Source of the DNA: Verrucomicrobiota bacterium
Lineage (GTDB): Bacteria > Verrucomicrobiota > Verrucomicrobiia > Opitutales > Opitutaceae
Length of the DNA: 12,082 bases
Assembly (NCBI GenBank): GCA_023447015.1
Contig: JAEXPG010000483.1
Span: forward strand, 1-12,082
Reading direction: 5' to 3'
Below, one piece after another: positions 1-8,164 of this stretch; the stretch's first letter is position 1, and every line of letters starts with the position of its first letter. Under the pieces are notes generated by a model. That model worked only from the letters and a program-made list of their open reading frames with translations. It searched no databases and was not told the DNA's origin. A program made the position numbers and the translations under genes.

Positions 1-1
1 C

Positions 2-1315
2 ACCGGCCTGCACTGCCACGCGGGCTGCGGGTGTCTCACGCCGCAACTTCCCGCCCTCGCCGAGGTGTTCGCCCGCATCGGCGATTTTCTCGATGCCGCG
101 CCGGACATCACCCGGCTCAATCTCGGCGGCGGCCTCGGCATTCCGCTTACCTCCTCCGACGCGCCGCTCGACCTTGCTGCGTGGGCCACACTGGTTCGCC
201 AGCATTTCGCGCATCGGCAGAACCTCCGCCTCGAGTTCGAGCCCGGGGACTATCTCGTGAAAGACGCCGGCGTGCTCCTCACCGAGGTCACCCAAGTCGA
301 GGAAAAGGGCGGCCGCACCTTCGTCGGCGTCAATGCCGGCTTCAACGTCCATCCCGAACCGGCCTTCTATCATCTGCCGCTCGAGCCCGTTCCCGTGGTC
401 CGCCGGCCGGGCCCTTCCCGCCTGGTCACCATCGCCGGCAACATCAACGAGGCCCTCGATCTCTGGGCGACCGACTTCGAACTGCCGGAGGTCCGCGAAG
501 GCGACATCCTCGCGTTCCTCAACGCCGGCGGCTACGGCGCCGCGATGGCCAGCCGCCACTGTCTCCGCCACGAAATGAAAGAACACTGGCTCCCCCCCCG
601 TTCCGACTCGCCCGCAGCGCTCGATCCCGCCGCGCTCAACGAGGAGAACAAGCACGCTTGGGACAACCTCTACGCCTCCGAGCCCGAGCTGGTCTGGGGC
701 CAGGAGCCGCTGCCCTTCCTCGCCGACTACCGCAACGACTTCCGGCTCGCGCTCCAAGCGCCGTCGCGGCTGCTCGACGCCGGCGCCGGCGAAGGGCGCA
801 ACCTGCCGTTTCTCCTGAGCTGCGGCGCCGAGGAGACCCACGCCGTCGACGCCTCACTCCACGGTCTCGCCAAGATGCCGCCCGCGATCGGCTCCCGCGT
901 GCACGCCCGGCGCGCCGACCTCGGCGGCACCGGCCTCGCCGATTGCAGTTTCGACGGCATCACGCTCCTCGATGTCGTCGAGACCCTCCCCGACACCGCC
1001 CCGGTCCTGCGCGAACTCTTCCGCATTCTCAAGCCCGGCGGACTCCTCCTCTGCAACATCCCGGGCATGGACGACGGCGTGGCTGGCATCGACATGCAGC
1101 CGATCGGCTCCTCTTCGTTTCTCTATCGCGACCGATACTTCTACGAGTTCCGCACCCCCGAGCAGGCCGGCGCGCTCCTGCGCTCCGCCGGGTTCCAGGT
1201 CGTTCGCCAATCACGTTCCGAGTGGGACGAGGCCGCCCACCCGGGCTTCCGCCCGGAGGGGCATCGTCACGTCAGCTTGGTCTTCCTCGTCCGCCGCCCG
1301 CCCCGCCCCGCCTGA
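2..1315 (+). CDS. Fold-III PLP decarboxylase (DapDC/MccE-like) fused to SAM methyltransferase, 5' truncated
   Basis: The frame is open from the window edge and runs 437 codons to TGA at 1313-1315, so the N-terminus, including the PLP-binding lysine, is missing. Residues 1-190 match the C-terminal half of diaminopimelate/ornithine-type decarboxylases: a GLHCHAGCG loop (2-10), the glycine-rich phosphate loop GGGLGIP (42-48), EPGD (80-83, usually EPGR) and NAGGYG with the PLP-site tyrosine (Y178). The usual G-P-I-C-E-S-x-D motif reads GNINEALD (146-153), so the active-site cysteine is Asn149 while Glu150 and Asp153 remain. After a linker (about 193-213) comes a class I methyltransferase: motif I LLDAGAGEGRN (257-267), an acidic residue after strand 2 (Asp283) and a post-I segment ending in LKPGG. 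The GTG at 65 lies inside the conserved domain and is not the start. The substrate is unknown; a decarboxylated amino acid that is then methylated is an inference. Gene 2 follows after 15 bp. Confidence 0.8.
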   Translation, partial: TGLHCHAGCGCLTPQLPALAEVFARIGDFLDAAPDITRLNLGGGLGIPLTSSDAPLDLAAWATLVRQHFAHRQNLRLEFEPGDYLVKDAGVLLTEVTQVEEKGGRTFVGVNAGFNVHPEPAFYHLPLEPVPVVRRPGPSRLVTIAGNINEALDLWATDFELPEVREGDILAFLNAGGYGAAMASRHCLRHEMKEHWLPPRSDSPAALDPAALNEENKHAWDNLYASEPELVWGQEPLPFLADYRNDFRLALQAPSRLLDAGAGEGRNLPFLLSCGAEETHAVDASLHGLAKMPPAIGSRVHARRADLGGTGLADCSFDGITLLDVVETLPDTAPVLRELFRILKPGGLLLCNIPGMDDGVAGIDMQPIGSSSFLYRDRYFYEFRTPEQAGALLRSAGFQVVRQSRSEWDEAAHPGFRPEGHRHVSLVFLVRRPPRPA

Positions 1316-1330
1316 GGCGGGTGCCTTTCC

Positions 1331-4300
1331 ATGTTTCCCCGTCTGCATCGCCTGTTCCGGGTCGTTCCCGGGGAGGGCGCCAAGGTCGCCACCTTCGCGC
1401 TCTTCGCGGCGTTGCTGCAGGCCGGGGTGGCGATCGGCATGACCGCCGCCGACTCGCAGTTCCTCGCCCACCTCGGCGTCGACTGGCTGCCGGTCTTCTA
1501 CCTCGCCATCCCCGTGCTCATGGCGCTCTACGCGCCGGTGTCCGCCCTGCTCCAGGCGCGGTTCGGAATCCCCCGCATCGTCTACGCCACGCTCTGGCTG
1601 CTGGTCGCCGGCGGGCTCTTCTTCGGGTTCGGATACGGGTTCTTCGGCACCGCCGGCTGGTTCTCGTTCGCGATGAAACTCTACGTCGGCGTGTGGTACA
1701 TCGCCCTCTACACGTTCTTTTGGAACTTCGCCGACGACTACTTCAGCATCCTCGACGGCAAACGCCTCTACGGCCTCATCGCGGCCGGGGCCGCCGGCGG
1801 CGCCATGTGCGGCTCGGCCCTGGTCGGCTGGTTCATCACCTTCCTGCCCCCGGCCCGGATGTTCCTCGTCTGGTCGGCGGTGGCCCTCGCCACCATCCCC
1901 GTCTTCCTCGTGCTGCAACGCCGCTTCCGCCGCATCGAGGCGGATGTCGCCGACGAGGACGGCGGCTCCACGCACCCCGCACGCCTGCTGCGGTTCATCC
2001 TCGGGACCTTCCGCTCCTCCCGCTTCGCCCTCGCGTTGACGGCGATCTGCTTCTGCACCGCCACGCTCACCGGCGTGATGGAGTACCTCGCGCTCGGGGT
2101 GTTGTCCGAGGGGAAATCTGCCGCCGAACTCGCCGGGATGCTCGGCCGGCTGCACGCCGTCGCCAACGCCGCCACGCTGGTCGTCAATCTGGTGCTCTTC
2201 AACCGCATCGTCGGGCGTCTCGGCGTCAACAACACCGCCCTCATCCTGCCGCTGGCCTACCTCGCCGTCTTCGTCGTCCTCTACCTGAAGACGGGCGTGC
2301 TCGGCGCCCTCGTCGCGTTCTTCGCCTACCAGAGCCTCCTGCTCTCGGTCGAATACAACAACGCCAACCTCCTGTTCAATGCCCTCCCCGCCCTCGTGAA
2401 GCGCCAGCTGCGCACCTTCATTGAGGCGATGGGCGAACCGCTCGCCACCGCCCTCGCCGGCCTGTTCCTCCTCGCGTGGGCCGCCGCGTTGGGCCGGGGG
2501 AACCTCGCGCTCTGCGGCCTGCTCGCGGCCGTCGGCGCCGTCGCCATCGCCCTGCTGGTGCGGCACGACTACGTGCGCGCCCTCGCCATCAACCTGCGGC
2601 TCGACTGGCTCGACTTCGCCCTGCCCGGCCGCGCCTGGCGCGAGCAGGTCACCGCCCGCGATCGGATGCTCTTCCGCACCAAGGCCCTCACCAGCCCCAG
2701 CCGCTCCGAGCGCACCCTCGCCGTCGACCTGCTCGGCTATGTCGACGATCCGCAGGCCTGCGAGGCCCTGCTCCAGATCGTGAGCACGGCCCGACCGGCG
2801 GAGGCCGAGCGGCTCCGCCCCGCGATCCGCCGCCTGATCCAGAGCGGCGACACCGCCACCATCGCCAAGGCCTTGCTCTGGCTCGAGAGCGACGCCGGCC
2901 CGGAGGAGCCCGAACTGCTCGACGAGTTCACCGCCGCCGGCGTGATGCCGCTGCGCCATCTCCACCAGTGGCGCGCCTCGAGCCACCCCTCGCGCATCGC
3001 CATGTCGGCGGTCTCGCGCTGGTACAGCTCGCGCATCGAGGACACCCGCAGCGCGCTGGCCGATGTCTCCGCGCTCCTCCACGGCGACCCGCCCACCCGG
3101 CGCTGGGGCGTGCGGGCCCTCGGCACCTTCCGGCATTCGCACCATGCCCGCGAACTCCTGGTCTTCCTCGACGAACCCGATCGCGAACTGCGCATCGAGA
3201 CCCTGCGCGCCCTTCACCGCATGGCTGGCCCCGACTCCGGAGCCGTGCTTGAACGGCTCCTCGCCTACGTCGCCGACGCCACGCCCGACGAGCGCGGCCT
3301 GATCATGGGCATCGCCGCGCGCATCGGCGACGAGAGCGCCGTCGCCCCGCTGCTGCGCGCCGCCGAGTACTTCTCCTCCGCCGAGAGCCACCAGCTCGAG
3401 GAGTTCATCCTCGGCCTCGGCCCCAAGACCGTCCCCGGTCTCATCCACCTGCTGCGCGACGAGTCCACGTCCTGCCGCTCCCGCGCGCTCGCCGCCCGCG
3501 CCCTCGGCCGGCTCGCGGTCCCCCAGCTGGAACTCATCGTCGACGAGCTGATCGACGGCGCCCTCGAGCGCGCGCGGGCCGTCACCTACGCCGGCCGCAT
3601 CGTCGAACACCATCGCGACTGCGCGAGCTGCGGCCTGCTCGTCCTCCTCCGTTTCTACCGCGACTCCGCGGCCGATCTCCTCGAACTGATCCTGCAACTG
3701 CTCAGCCTCACCGGGCGGCTTCCGGACTTCGACCTGATCCGCGCCTCGCTGTCCTTTGCGGACTCCAAGGACCGCGCCAACGCGATCGAGACGATCGCCC
3801 AGAGCTGCCCCCACCGCCTCTTCCAGCGGCTGCTGCCCCTCATCGAGTGGCCGGGCCCGCGCACCGCCGCGGAAGCCGCGCCGCCGCTGCTGTCCGCCGC
3901 GCTGCGCCGCGCCGCCGAAAGCGAACACCCGGTGGAATGCGCCGCCGCGCTGCTCGCCGCCCACGAACTCGGTCTCCCCTCGCAGCGGGAGTGGCTGCAC
4001 ACCAGCCTCGCCCAACGCACGACCGCCCGCACCACCGCCTGGCTACAGGAACTCTGGTCCCGCATCGAGTCCGGCGAGCCCCCCCGCCTCCATCCCGTCG
4101 AGCGCCTCTCCGCCCTGGCCCGCGCCGCGGTCTTCGACGGCGCGCGCATCGGCGCGCTCGACTACCTCGCCAGCCGCGCCACCGTGCGGCCGCTGCCCGC
4201 CGAGACGCTGATCTTCTCGGCAGACCAGCCGGCCGACGAGATGTTCGTCGTCGTCTCCGGCACGGTGGAATTGTCCCGCGACGGCCGGACCCGCACCGCC

Positions 4301-4483
4301 ACCACCGGCGACTGCCTCAACGAACGCGTCCTCATGGGATCGATCCGGCGGGCCGAGGCCGCACGCTCGCGCGGCTGCGTCGTGCTCGGGTTGACCGGGG
4401 CGACCGTTGCCGGCGCCATCGAGATCTTCCCCGCGCTCGGCATCAGCCTCTACCGGGTGAAGACCGCCCCGGCCCTCCCATGA
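1331..4483 (+). CDS. MFS / ATP:ADP-antiporter-like membrane protein with HEAT repeats and C-terminal cNMP-binding-like domain
   Basis: This 1050-residue protein has three parts. Residues about 15-410 are hydrophobic, with roughly 10-12 membrane helices. The segment FFWNFADDYFSILDGKRLYG followed by a Gly/Ala-rich helix resembles bacterial nucleotide transporters (NTT/TlcA-like, an MFS-related fold). Residues about 450-850 are alpha-helical repeats of HEAT type, with recurring short helix pairs such as those starting near 452, 586 and 711. Residues about 955-1045 look like a CAP_ED domain: LPAETLIFSADQPADEMFVVVSGTVEL is beta-rich, and LNERVL...RRAEA sits where the phosphate-binding cassette should be, with Glu and Arg but without the usual FGE. 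NTT-like proteins carrying HEAT and cNMP domains are known as a family; substrates are mostly unproven. The ATG at 1331 is the first in frame after gene 1; a weak GAGG lies at 1314-1317, rather far upstream. The stop overlaps gene 3 by ATGA. It may transport or only sense; the substrate cannot be read from sequence. Confidence 0.82.
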   Translation: MFPRLHRLFRVVPGEGAKVATFALFAALLQAGVAIGMTAADSQFLAHLGVDWLPVFYLAIPVLMALYAPVSALLQARFGIPRIVYATLWLLVAGGLFFGFGYGFFGTAGWFSFAMKLYVGVWYIALYTFFWNFADDYFSILDGKRLYGLIAAGAAGGAMCGSALVGWFITFLPPARMFLVWSAVALATIPVFLVLQRRFRRIEADVADEDGGSTHPARLLRFILGTFRSSRFALALTAICFCTATLTGVMEYLALGVLSEGKSAAELAGMLGRLHAVANAATLVVNLVLFNRIVGRLGVNNTALILPLAYLAVFVVLYLKTGVLGALVAFFAYQSLLLSVEYNNANLLFNALPALVKRQLRTFIEAMGEPLATALAGLFLLAWAAALGRGNLALCGLLAAVGAVAIALLVRHDYVRALAINLRLDWLDFALPGRAWREQVTARDRMLFRTKALTSPSRSERTLAVDLLGYVDDPQACEALLQIVSTARPAEAERLRPAIRRLIQSGDTATIAKALLWLESDAGPEEPELLDEFTAAGVMPLRHLHQWRASSHPSRIAMSAVSRWYSSRIEDTRSALADVSALLHGDPPTRRWGVRALGTFRHSHHARELLVFLDEPDRELRIETLRALHRMAGPDSGAVLERLLAYVADATPDERGLIMGIAARIGDESAVAPLLRAAEYFSSAESHQLEEFILGLGPKTVPGLIHLLRDESTSCRSRALAARALGRLAVPQLELIVDELIDGALERARAVTYAGRIVEHHRDCASCGLLVLLRFYRDSAADLLELILQLLSLTGRLPDFDLIRASLSFADSKDRANAIETIAQSCPHRLFQRLLPLIEWPGPRTAAEAAPPLLSAALRRAAESEHPVECAAALLAAHELGLPSQREWLHTSLAQRTTARTTAWLQELWSRIESGEPPRLHPVERLSALARAAVFDGARIGALDYLASRATVRPLPAETLIFSADQPADEMFVVVSGTVELSRDGRTRTATTGDCLNERVLMGSIRRAEAARSRGCVVLGLTGATVAGAIEIFPALGISLYRVKTAPALP

Positions 4484-6417
4484 GATCCGCGGTTCCATTG
4501 CAGACGCTGATCCTCCGGATGCTCACGCCGCTGCTGCTGGCGCTCACGGGCCTCTGGGGCTGGTTCGTGTACTCATCGGCTCACCGCACCATTCTCGCCG
4601 GCTTCGACCGCAAACTCCTGGCCCTGAGCGGAGGCACCACGGCCTTCATCGATGGCGATGCCCACGCCACCTACCAGCGCCGCCGAACCATCGCCCCCTT
4701 CTGCGCGGGACCCGACGGCCAGCTCCTGGGCCGCGACACCGCAACCGGCGAACTCGTCTCGATCGATCCCGAGAACGGCGGCGCGCGCCCGCTCGAGTTC
4801 CGGCCCGTGGGCGAGGTCCGTTCGCTGGCCTATTCGAATGAGCTCGGCCAACTGCTCGCCCTCGCCGCAGCCGGCGACCACCTCGAACGCTTCACCGTCC
4901 TTCCCGCCCGGACGCTCTCCCCGCTCGCGCTCACCAGACGACTCGACGGCATCTACAGCGACAGAGGAGCCGTCGCCGGCTGGTGCGGAACCAGCATCCT
5001 GAAAATCGATCCCGCCACGGGAGAGTGCACACCGGCCCAGCTCGTCCTTCCCGTCCCTGTAACCGCCCTTTGCCGCCATGCCCAGGCCGATGAATTGATC
5101 GCCCTCTCCGCCGATGGGACCGCCCTCCTCCGCATCGATCGCGAGGGGAAAATCGCCGCCCGCACCGCACTCGCGCTCGAGCCCGACTCGCCGCCCCTGT
5201 CGCCCCAAACCCTGGCCGCCTCCGGCGAGTCGCTGTACCTCGCGGGCCCGGCGCTCGCCTCCGTCGACACCGCGACCGGAAAACTCGACTCGACCCGGAC
5301 CTCGATCGGCTACCTCGACGACCAGTCGGCTTTCTACTTCGGCTACCGGGTGCCGTTCATCACCATCCGCGAGGCGGCGGACCTGACGTTTCTCTACACG
5401 TATGTCTACGTCGGCGGGGACAAGATCTACTACGTGCTCGACGGAACCGTCGGCGAGAAGCACTCCATCCCGGGCGCCGACGACCGTCTGCCCAACGAGG
5501 AGACGATCGACGGCGCGCAGCGCGCCCAGTTCATCGGCCGGCCCTGGGTGTCGCCGCTCCAGCACTGGGAACAATGGGGCCTGCTCAAGACCTCCTCGTT
5601 CCCCATCCACGACCAGCACGGCCGCACCGTGGCGCTGACCGGCGCCGATGTGGACATCACGATCATCCGCGAGAAGACCCGCTGGGCATTGTTCGCGGTC
5701 TTCTTTGTCGGCGTCGGCTCATTGATCGCCGCCGGGATCGTCTCCCTGCTGATCACCCGCAGCCTCACCCGCCCGTTGCGCAACCTCAAGGAGTCCGCCC
5801 TGCGGATTGCGGCCGGCTACTACCGGTCGACCCAGGCGGCCGGCGGGCACCGCGAGACCGCGCGTCTCGCCGGGCTCCTCAATCTCCTGAGCGAACGCCT
5901 CGACGAGGAGGTCCATCGCTCCCGCGCCTACCAATCCAGTCTCCACGCCCGCCGTCGCCAGACGACCCTCGCCCGCGCCCTCGAGGACCTCGCCGCCCGC
6001 GGCACGGTGCAAACCGCCGACGCCGCGCCCACCGCCCGCCATCTCTCCGGCAACTGTTGGCGCGGGCTCGACGGCGTTTTCTGGTTGGGACCCGTGCCGG
6101 CGGATGCCGTCGGCGCCGCCTGCCTGCGCGCCCGCCTCGCCTGTCTCGGACGCAGTCTGCTCGCCTCGCCACTGCCGCCGGAGGAGGTGCCGGCCGTCAT
6201 GCTCGCCAGCGAACCCGCGTTGACCGCCTGCGCCCGCTGGCAGACCGCATCCCACCGCCTCGACTACGCCACCCGCCAACCCGCACTGCTGCGCATCGGA
6301 ACCGACACCCGGGTCCTCGCAGGGTCCGGTCACCTCGTACTCGAAACCGACGAATCCCTGGAGTGGGCCGGCGCCCCGGCCGCGCCCGGTCCCGCCGACG
6401 AGCCGACCAAGCCATGA
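4480..6417 (+). CDS. Membrane sensor with extracytoplasmic insert, HAMP, and degenerate SpoIIE/PP2C domain
   Basis: This is a 645-residue protein starting at the ATG that overlaps the gene 2 stop (ATGA). TM1 spans about 8-30 and TM2 about 402-427, enclosing some 370 extracytoplasmic residues. Residues about 60-285 are rich in beta strands, with repeats of the kind L-x-x-ID-x-ATGE (near 90, 180 and 265) that suggest a beta-propeller-like fold. A Cache-like segment follows, containing LTFLYTYVYVGG (302-313), close to LTYLYTY in gene 6. A HAMP-like region covers about 428-475, then a coiled-coil linker. The end (about 524-640) follows the order of a SpoIIE-type phosphatase but has lost its signatures: GLDGVFWLGP (529-538) stands where GGDFYD and the first metal ligands belong, and neither ADVSDKG, TDGVTEA nor the final DDIT is present. 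It is therefore probably a sensor and pseudophosphatase, perhaps partnering the active enzymes downstream. The membrane topology and HAMP are clear; the propeller and the SpoIIE ancestry are inferred. Confidence 0.8.
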   Translation: MRSAVPLQTLILRMLTPLLLALTGLWGWFVYSSAHRTILAGFDRKLLALSGGTTAFIDGDAHATYQRRRTIAPFCAGPDGQLLGRDTATGELVSIDPENGGARPLEFRPVGEVRSLAYSNELGQLLALAAAGDHLERFTVLPARTLSPLALTRRLDGIYSDRGAVAGWCGTSILKIDPATGECTPAQLVLPVPVTALCRHAQADELIALSADGTALLRIDREGKIAARTALALEPDSPPLSPQTLAASGESLYLAGPALASVDTATGKLDSTRTSIGYLDDQSAFYFGYRVPFITIREAADLTFLYTYVYVGGDKIYYVLDGTVGEKHSIPGADDRLPNEETIDGAQRAQFIGRPWVSPLQHWEQWGLLKTSSFPIHDQHGRTVALTGADVDITIIREKTRWALFAVFFVGVGSLIAAGIVSLLITRSLTRPLRNLKESALRIAAGYYRSTQAAGGHRETARLAGLLNLLSERLDEEVHRSRAYQSSLHARRRQTTLARALEDLAARGTVQTADAAPTARHLSGNCWRGLDGVFWLGPVPADAVGAACLRARLACLGRSLLASPLPPEEVPAVMLASEPALTACARWQTASHRLDYATRQPALLRIGTDTRVLAGSGHLVLETDESLEWAGAPAAPGPADEPTKP

Positions 6418-6824
6418 CTCTCGCCGAAAAGATCTTCGCGCTGCACGCCGTGTTCCCGTTCTCGCAGCTCCAGTCCGAGGAGTTGCTGATCGTGGCCACC
6501 GCCTTCTTTCCCCGTCGTTACGCGCCCGGCCAGGTCATCTGCCCGGTCGGCGAATCGCTGAGCCGCCTCTACGTGCGGGTCGCCGGCGACCTCGTCGACG
6601 ATCACGGCACGCCGCTGCAACCCGTGGTCGGCACCCCATCGCTGCTCACCGGACTGCGGGCGCGCTTCACGATCTCCGCCGGCCCGGAGGGGTATCACGC
6701 GCTGCTGCTGCCCCGCGGGAAGCTCTTCACCGTCATCAACGAGTGCCCGCTCCTCCTCGCCGGCTTCTTCCAGATTCCGCTGCTGGGGATCGACTACGCC
6801 CGCCCCGAGGCGCCCAAGCCATGA
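6414..6824 (+). CDS. Stand-alone cyclic-nucleotide-binding-like (CAP_ED) protein
   Basis: A 136-residue soluble protein made of a single CAP_ED-like domain. The opening LHAVFPFSQLQSEELLIVA is the usual N-terminal helix followed by the PLF.L.eeL pattern. YAPGQVICPVGES then RLYVRVAGDLVDDHG matches the double-stranded beta-helix strands with their turn glycines, and LPRGKLFTVINECPLL resembles the C-terminal helical part. Where a cAMP-binding cassette would be (about 73-88) it has GTPSLLTGLRARFTISAG, lacking the Glu and most of the cassette, so true cAMP or cGMP binding is doubtful. There is no DNA-binding helix-turn-helix, which rules out a Crp-type regulator. Both ends overlap the neighbours by ATGA, so production is coupled to the two sensor genes. 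It may be an adaptor between the transporter's CAP_ED tail and the phosphatase set; that role is inference. Confidence 0.75.
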   Translation: MTLAEKIFALHAVFPFSQLQSEELLIVATAFFPRRYAPGQVICPVGESLSRLYVRVAGDLVDDHGTPLQPVVGTPSLLTGLRARFTISAGPEGYHALLLPRGKLFTVINECPLLLAGFFQIPLLGIDYARPEAPKP

Positions 6825-8164
6825 CCCTGCGCCTGCGCTACCACCTCCTGTTCGTCTCGCTCTACGCGGCCCTCGCCCTCGGCAACGCGGTGCTGTACCG
6901 CTCCATCGAGCGCGCCGAGACGACCTGGGGACTGGCCGAGGAGAGCAAGGGCTACGCGATCTGCCTCGCCGTCTTCCTCGGACGCGAGCGGACCCTGTCG
7001 CCCGAAACGCTTGCGCGACTCCAGCCGGCGTTCCAGCGCCTCGCCCGCGCGGGAAACCTCGGTCTCCGGTATTTCGAGATCACCGACAGCGGCTGCTCGG
7101 GCCGTTCATTGCTCGACCAGACGGAGGTACCGGAACCGCCTCCGCCGCCAGCGGAGCTCATCGCAGAGCTCCGGCACAGTCCTGCGGCCGCCCGCCACGT
7201 CGCCACCCCGGCCGCGGACCACGATCTCGCGCTCGGCTACGCGGCCATCCGCAGCCCGGCCGGAGAACTGCGGGCCATCATCGGGGTCGCCGCCCGCGAC
7301 TCCGTTCTCCGGACCCGTTTGCAGGAGGTCGGACGGATGAGCGCGCTGTTCTGTGCTCTGGCCGTCCTCTGCGGCCTTGCCTCCGCCGAGATCCTCACGC
7401 GCTTCACCCGGCGCGGGATTGCCCGCCTCGAGGCCGATGCGGCGGCCCTCGTCGGCGGCGAGTACGCCGGCGCCTGGGAGCAGGTGCGGGTCGCCGAACT
7501 CAATGACCTCGGCAACACCCTCAGGTCCATCGGCGAGATCCTGCAGGACGGCATCCGGCAGACCCGCCGCCGTTTTGTCCAAGCCGAGCTCCTTCCCCGA
7601 CAGGAGGACACCGCCGCCGACTGCCAGGAACTCTGCGATGCCGCTCCGCCGCCGGCCGGCATCGCGCCGCACGTCGTCGTCCGCCGGATCAACCGGGGAT
7701 TCCCAGAGGACTTCTGGGGGCTGCGCGCAACCGATTCCTGCTGGTGCCTGGCCGCGGGCCGGATCGCACCGCCCGCCACCCCGAGCGACCTCCTCGAGCG
7801 CATCGTCCGCGCCAACTCCGCCCGCGATCTCCTTCTCGGCGAATGCCTCGCCGCACCGCCGCCGGTCGACCCGTGGTCGCGCCTCTCCGCAGTCTTTCCC
7901 TGCGAGAAAGGTGCGGTCGTGTCCGGCGGAGTCGCTGGCCCACAGCGCCACCATACCTTCCCGACCCCGGCGCAGCCCACCGCGCCCGCGACCCGCGACG
8001 CCTTGGGGACCCTCGCGCCCGAATCGCTTCAGCTCGCCCGCGACTACCTCCGCCAGTTCCCCGACCAGCCGCTCGGGGCTGCGGCGGAAAAACTCGCCAC
8101 GATCCTCTCCATCCGCGACCGCGGACTCCTGGTCATCTACGAAACCTCCTCCTCGCCACGATGA
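6821..8164 (+). CDS. Membrane sensor with HAMP and degenerate SpoIIE/PP2C domain
   Basis: A 447-residue protein starting at the ATG that overlaps the gene 4 stop; a GAGG at 6807-6810, 10 nt upstream, could help initiation. TM1 covers about 7-22 and TM2 about 173-193. The loop between them (about 150 residues) has a Cache-like look (LRYFEITDSGCSG, then LALGYAAIRSPAGELRAIIGVA). A HAMP-like region follows (about 194-245), then a helical linker with FVQAELLPRQ at the place of the QASMLPQ element in genes 6 and 7. The output domain keeps the outline of SpoIIE: EDFWGLR (296-302) for GGDFYD, AAGRIA (311-316) for ADVSDKG, and a C-terminal stretch ending RGLLVIYE that parallels the DDITVLVLR end. It has lost the second Asp (Gly300), the VSDKG aspartates and the TDG aspartate. 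Catalysis is therefore unlikely. Its stop overlaps gene 6 by ATGA. SpoIIE descent is an inference from motif order and from the neighbours. Confidence 0.75.
   Translation: MTLRLRYHLLFVSLYAALALGNAVLYRSIERAETTWGLAEESKGYAICLAVFLGRERTLSPETLARLQPAFQRLARAGNLGLRYFEITDSGCSGRSLLDQTEVPEPPPPPAELIAELRHSPAAARHVATPAADHDLALGYAAIRSPAGELRAIIGVAARDSVLRTRLQEVGRMSALFCALAVLCGLASAEILTRFTRRGIARLEADAAALVGGEYAGAWEQVRVAELNDLGNTLRSIGEILQDGIRQTRRRFVQAELLPRQEDTAADCQELCDAAPPPAGIAPHVVVRRINRGFPEDFWGLRATDSCWCLAAGRIAPPATPSDLLERIVRANSARDLLLGECLAAPPPVDPWSRLSAVFPCEKGAVVSGGVAGPQRHHTFPTPAQPTAPATRDALGTLAPESLQLARDYLRQFPDQPLGAAAEKLATILSIRDRGLLVIYETSSSPR

Noticed and set aside
65..67. GTG as a start for gene 1
   Set aside because: The frame is open to the window edge, and the residues before it (GLHCHAGCG) are a conserved decarboxylase motif, so the true start is outside the window.
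31..2424. 797-residue open frame on the plus strand overlapping genes 1 and 2
   Set aside because: Arg/Pro-rich product without recognisable domains; the other frame encodes conserved enzymes and membrane helices.
1211..4015. 934-residue open frame on the minus strand
   Set aside because: It lies entirely opposite gene 2, and its product is a low-complexity Gly/Glu/Asp/Ala-rich chain with no domain. Long antisense frames are expected in GC-rich DNA with strong third-position bias.
3847..4479. Possible longer N-terminus for gene 3
   Set aside because: The upstream in-frame part encodes an Arg-rich chain within gene 2. The ATG at 4480 gives a clean signal-anchor helix and an ATGA overlap as in the neighbours.
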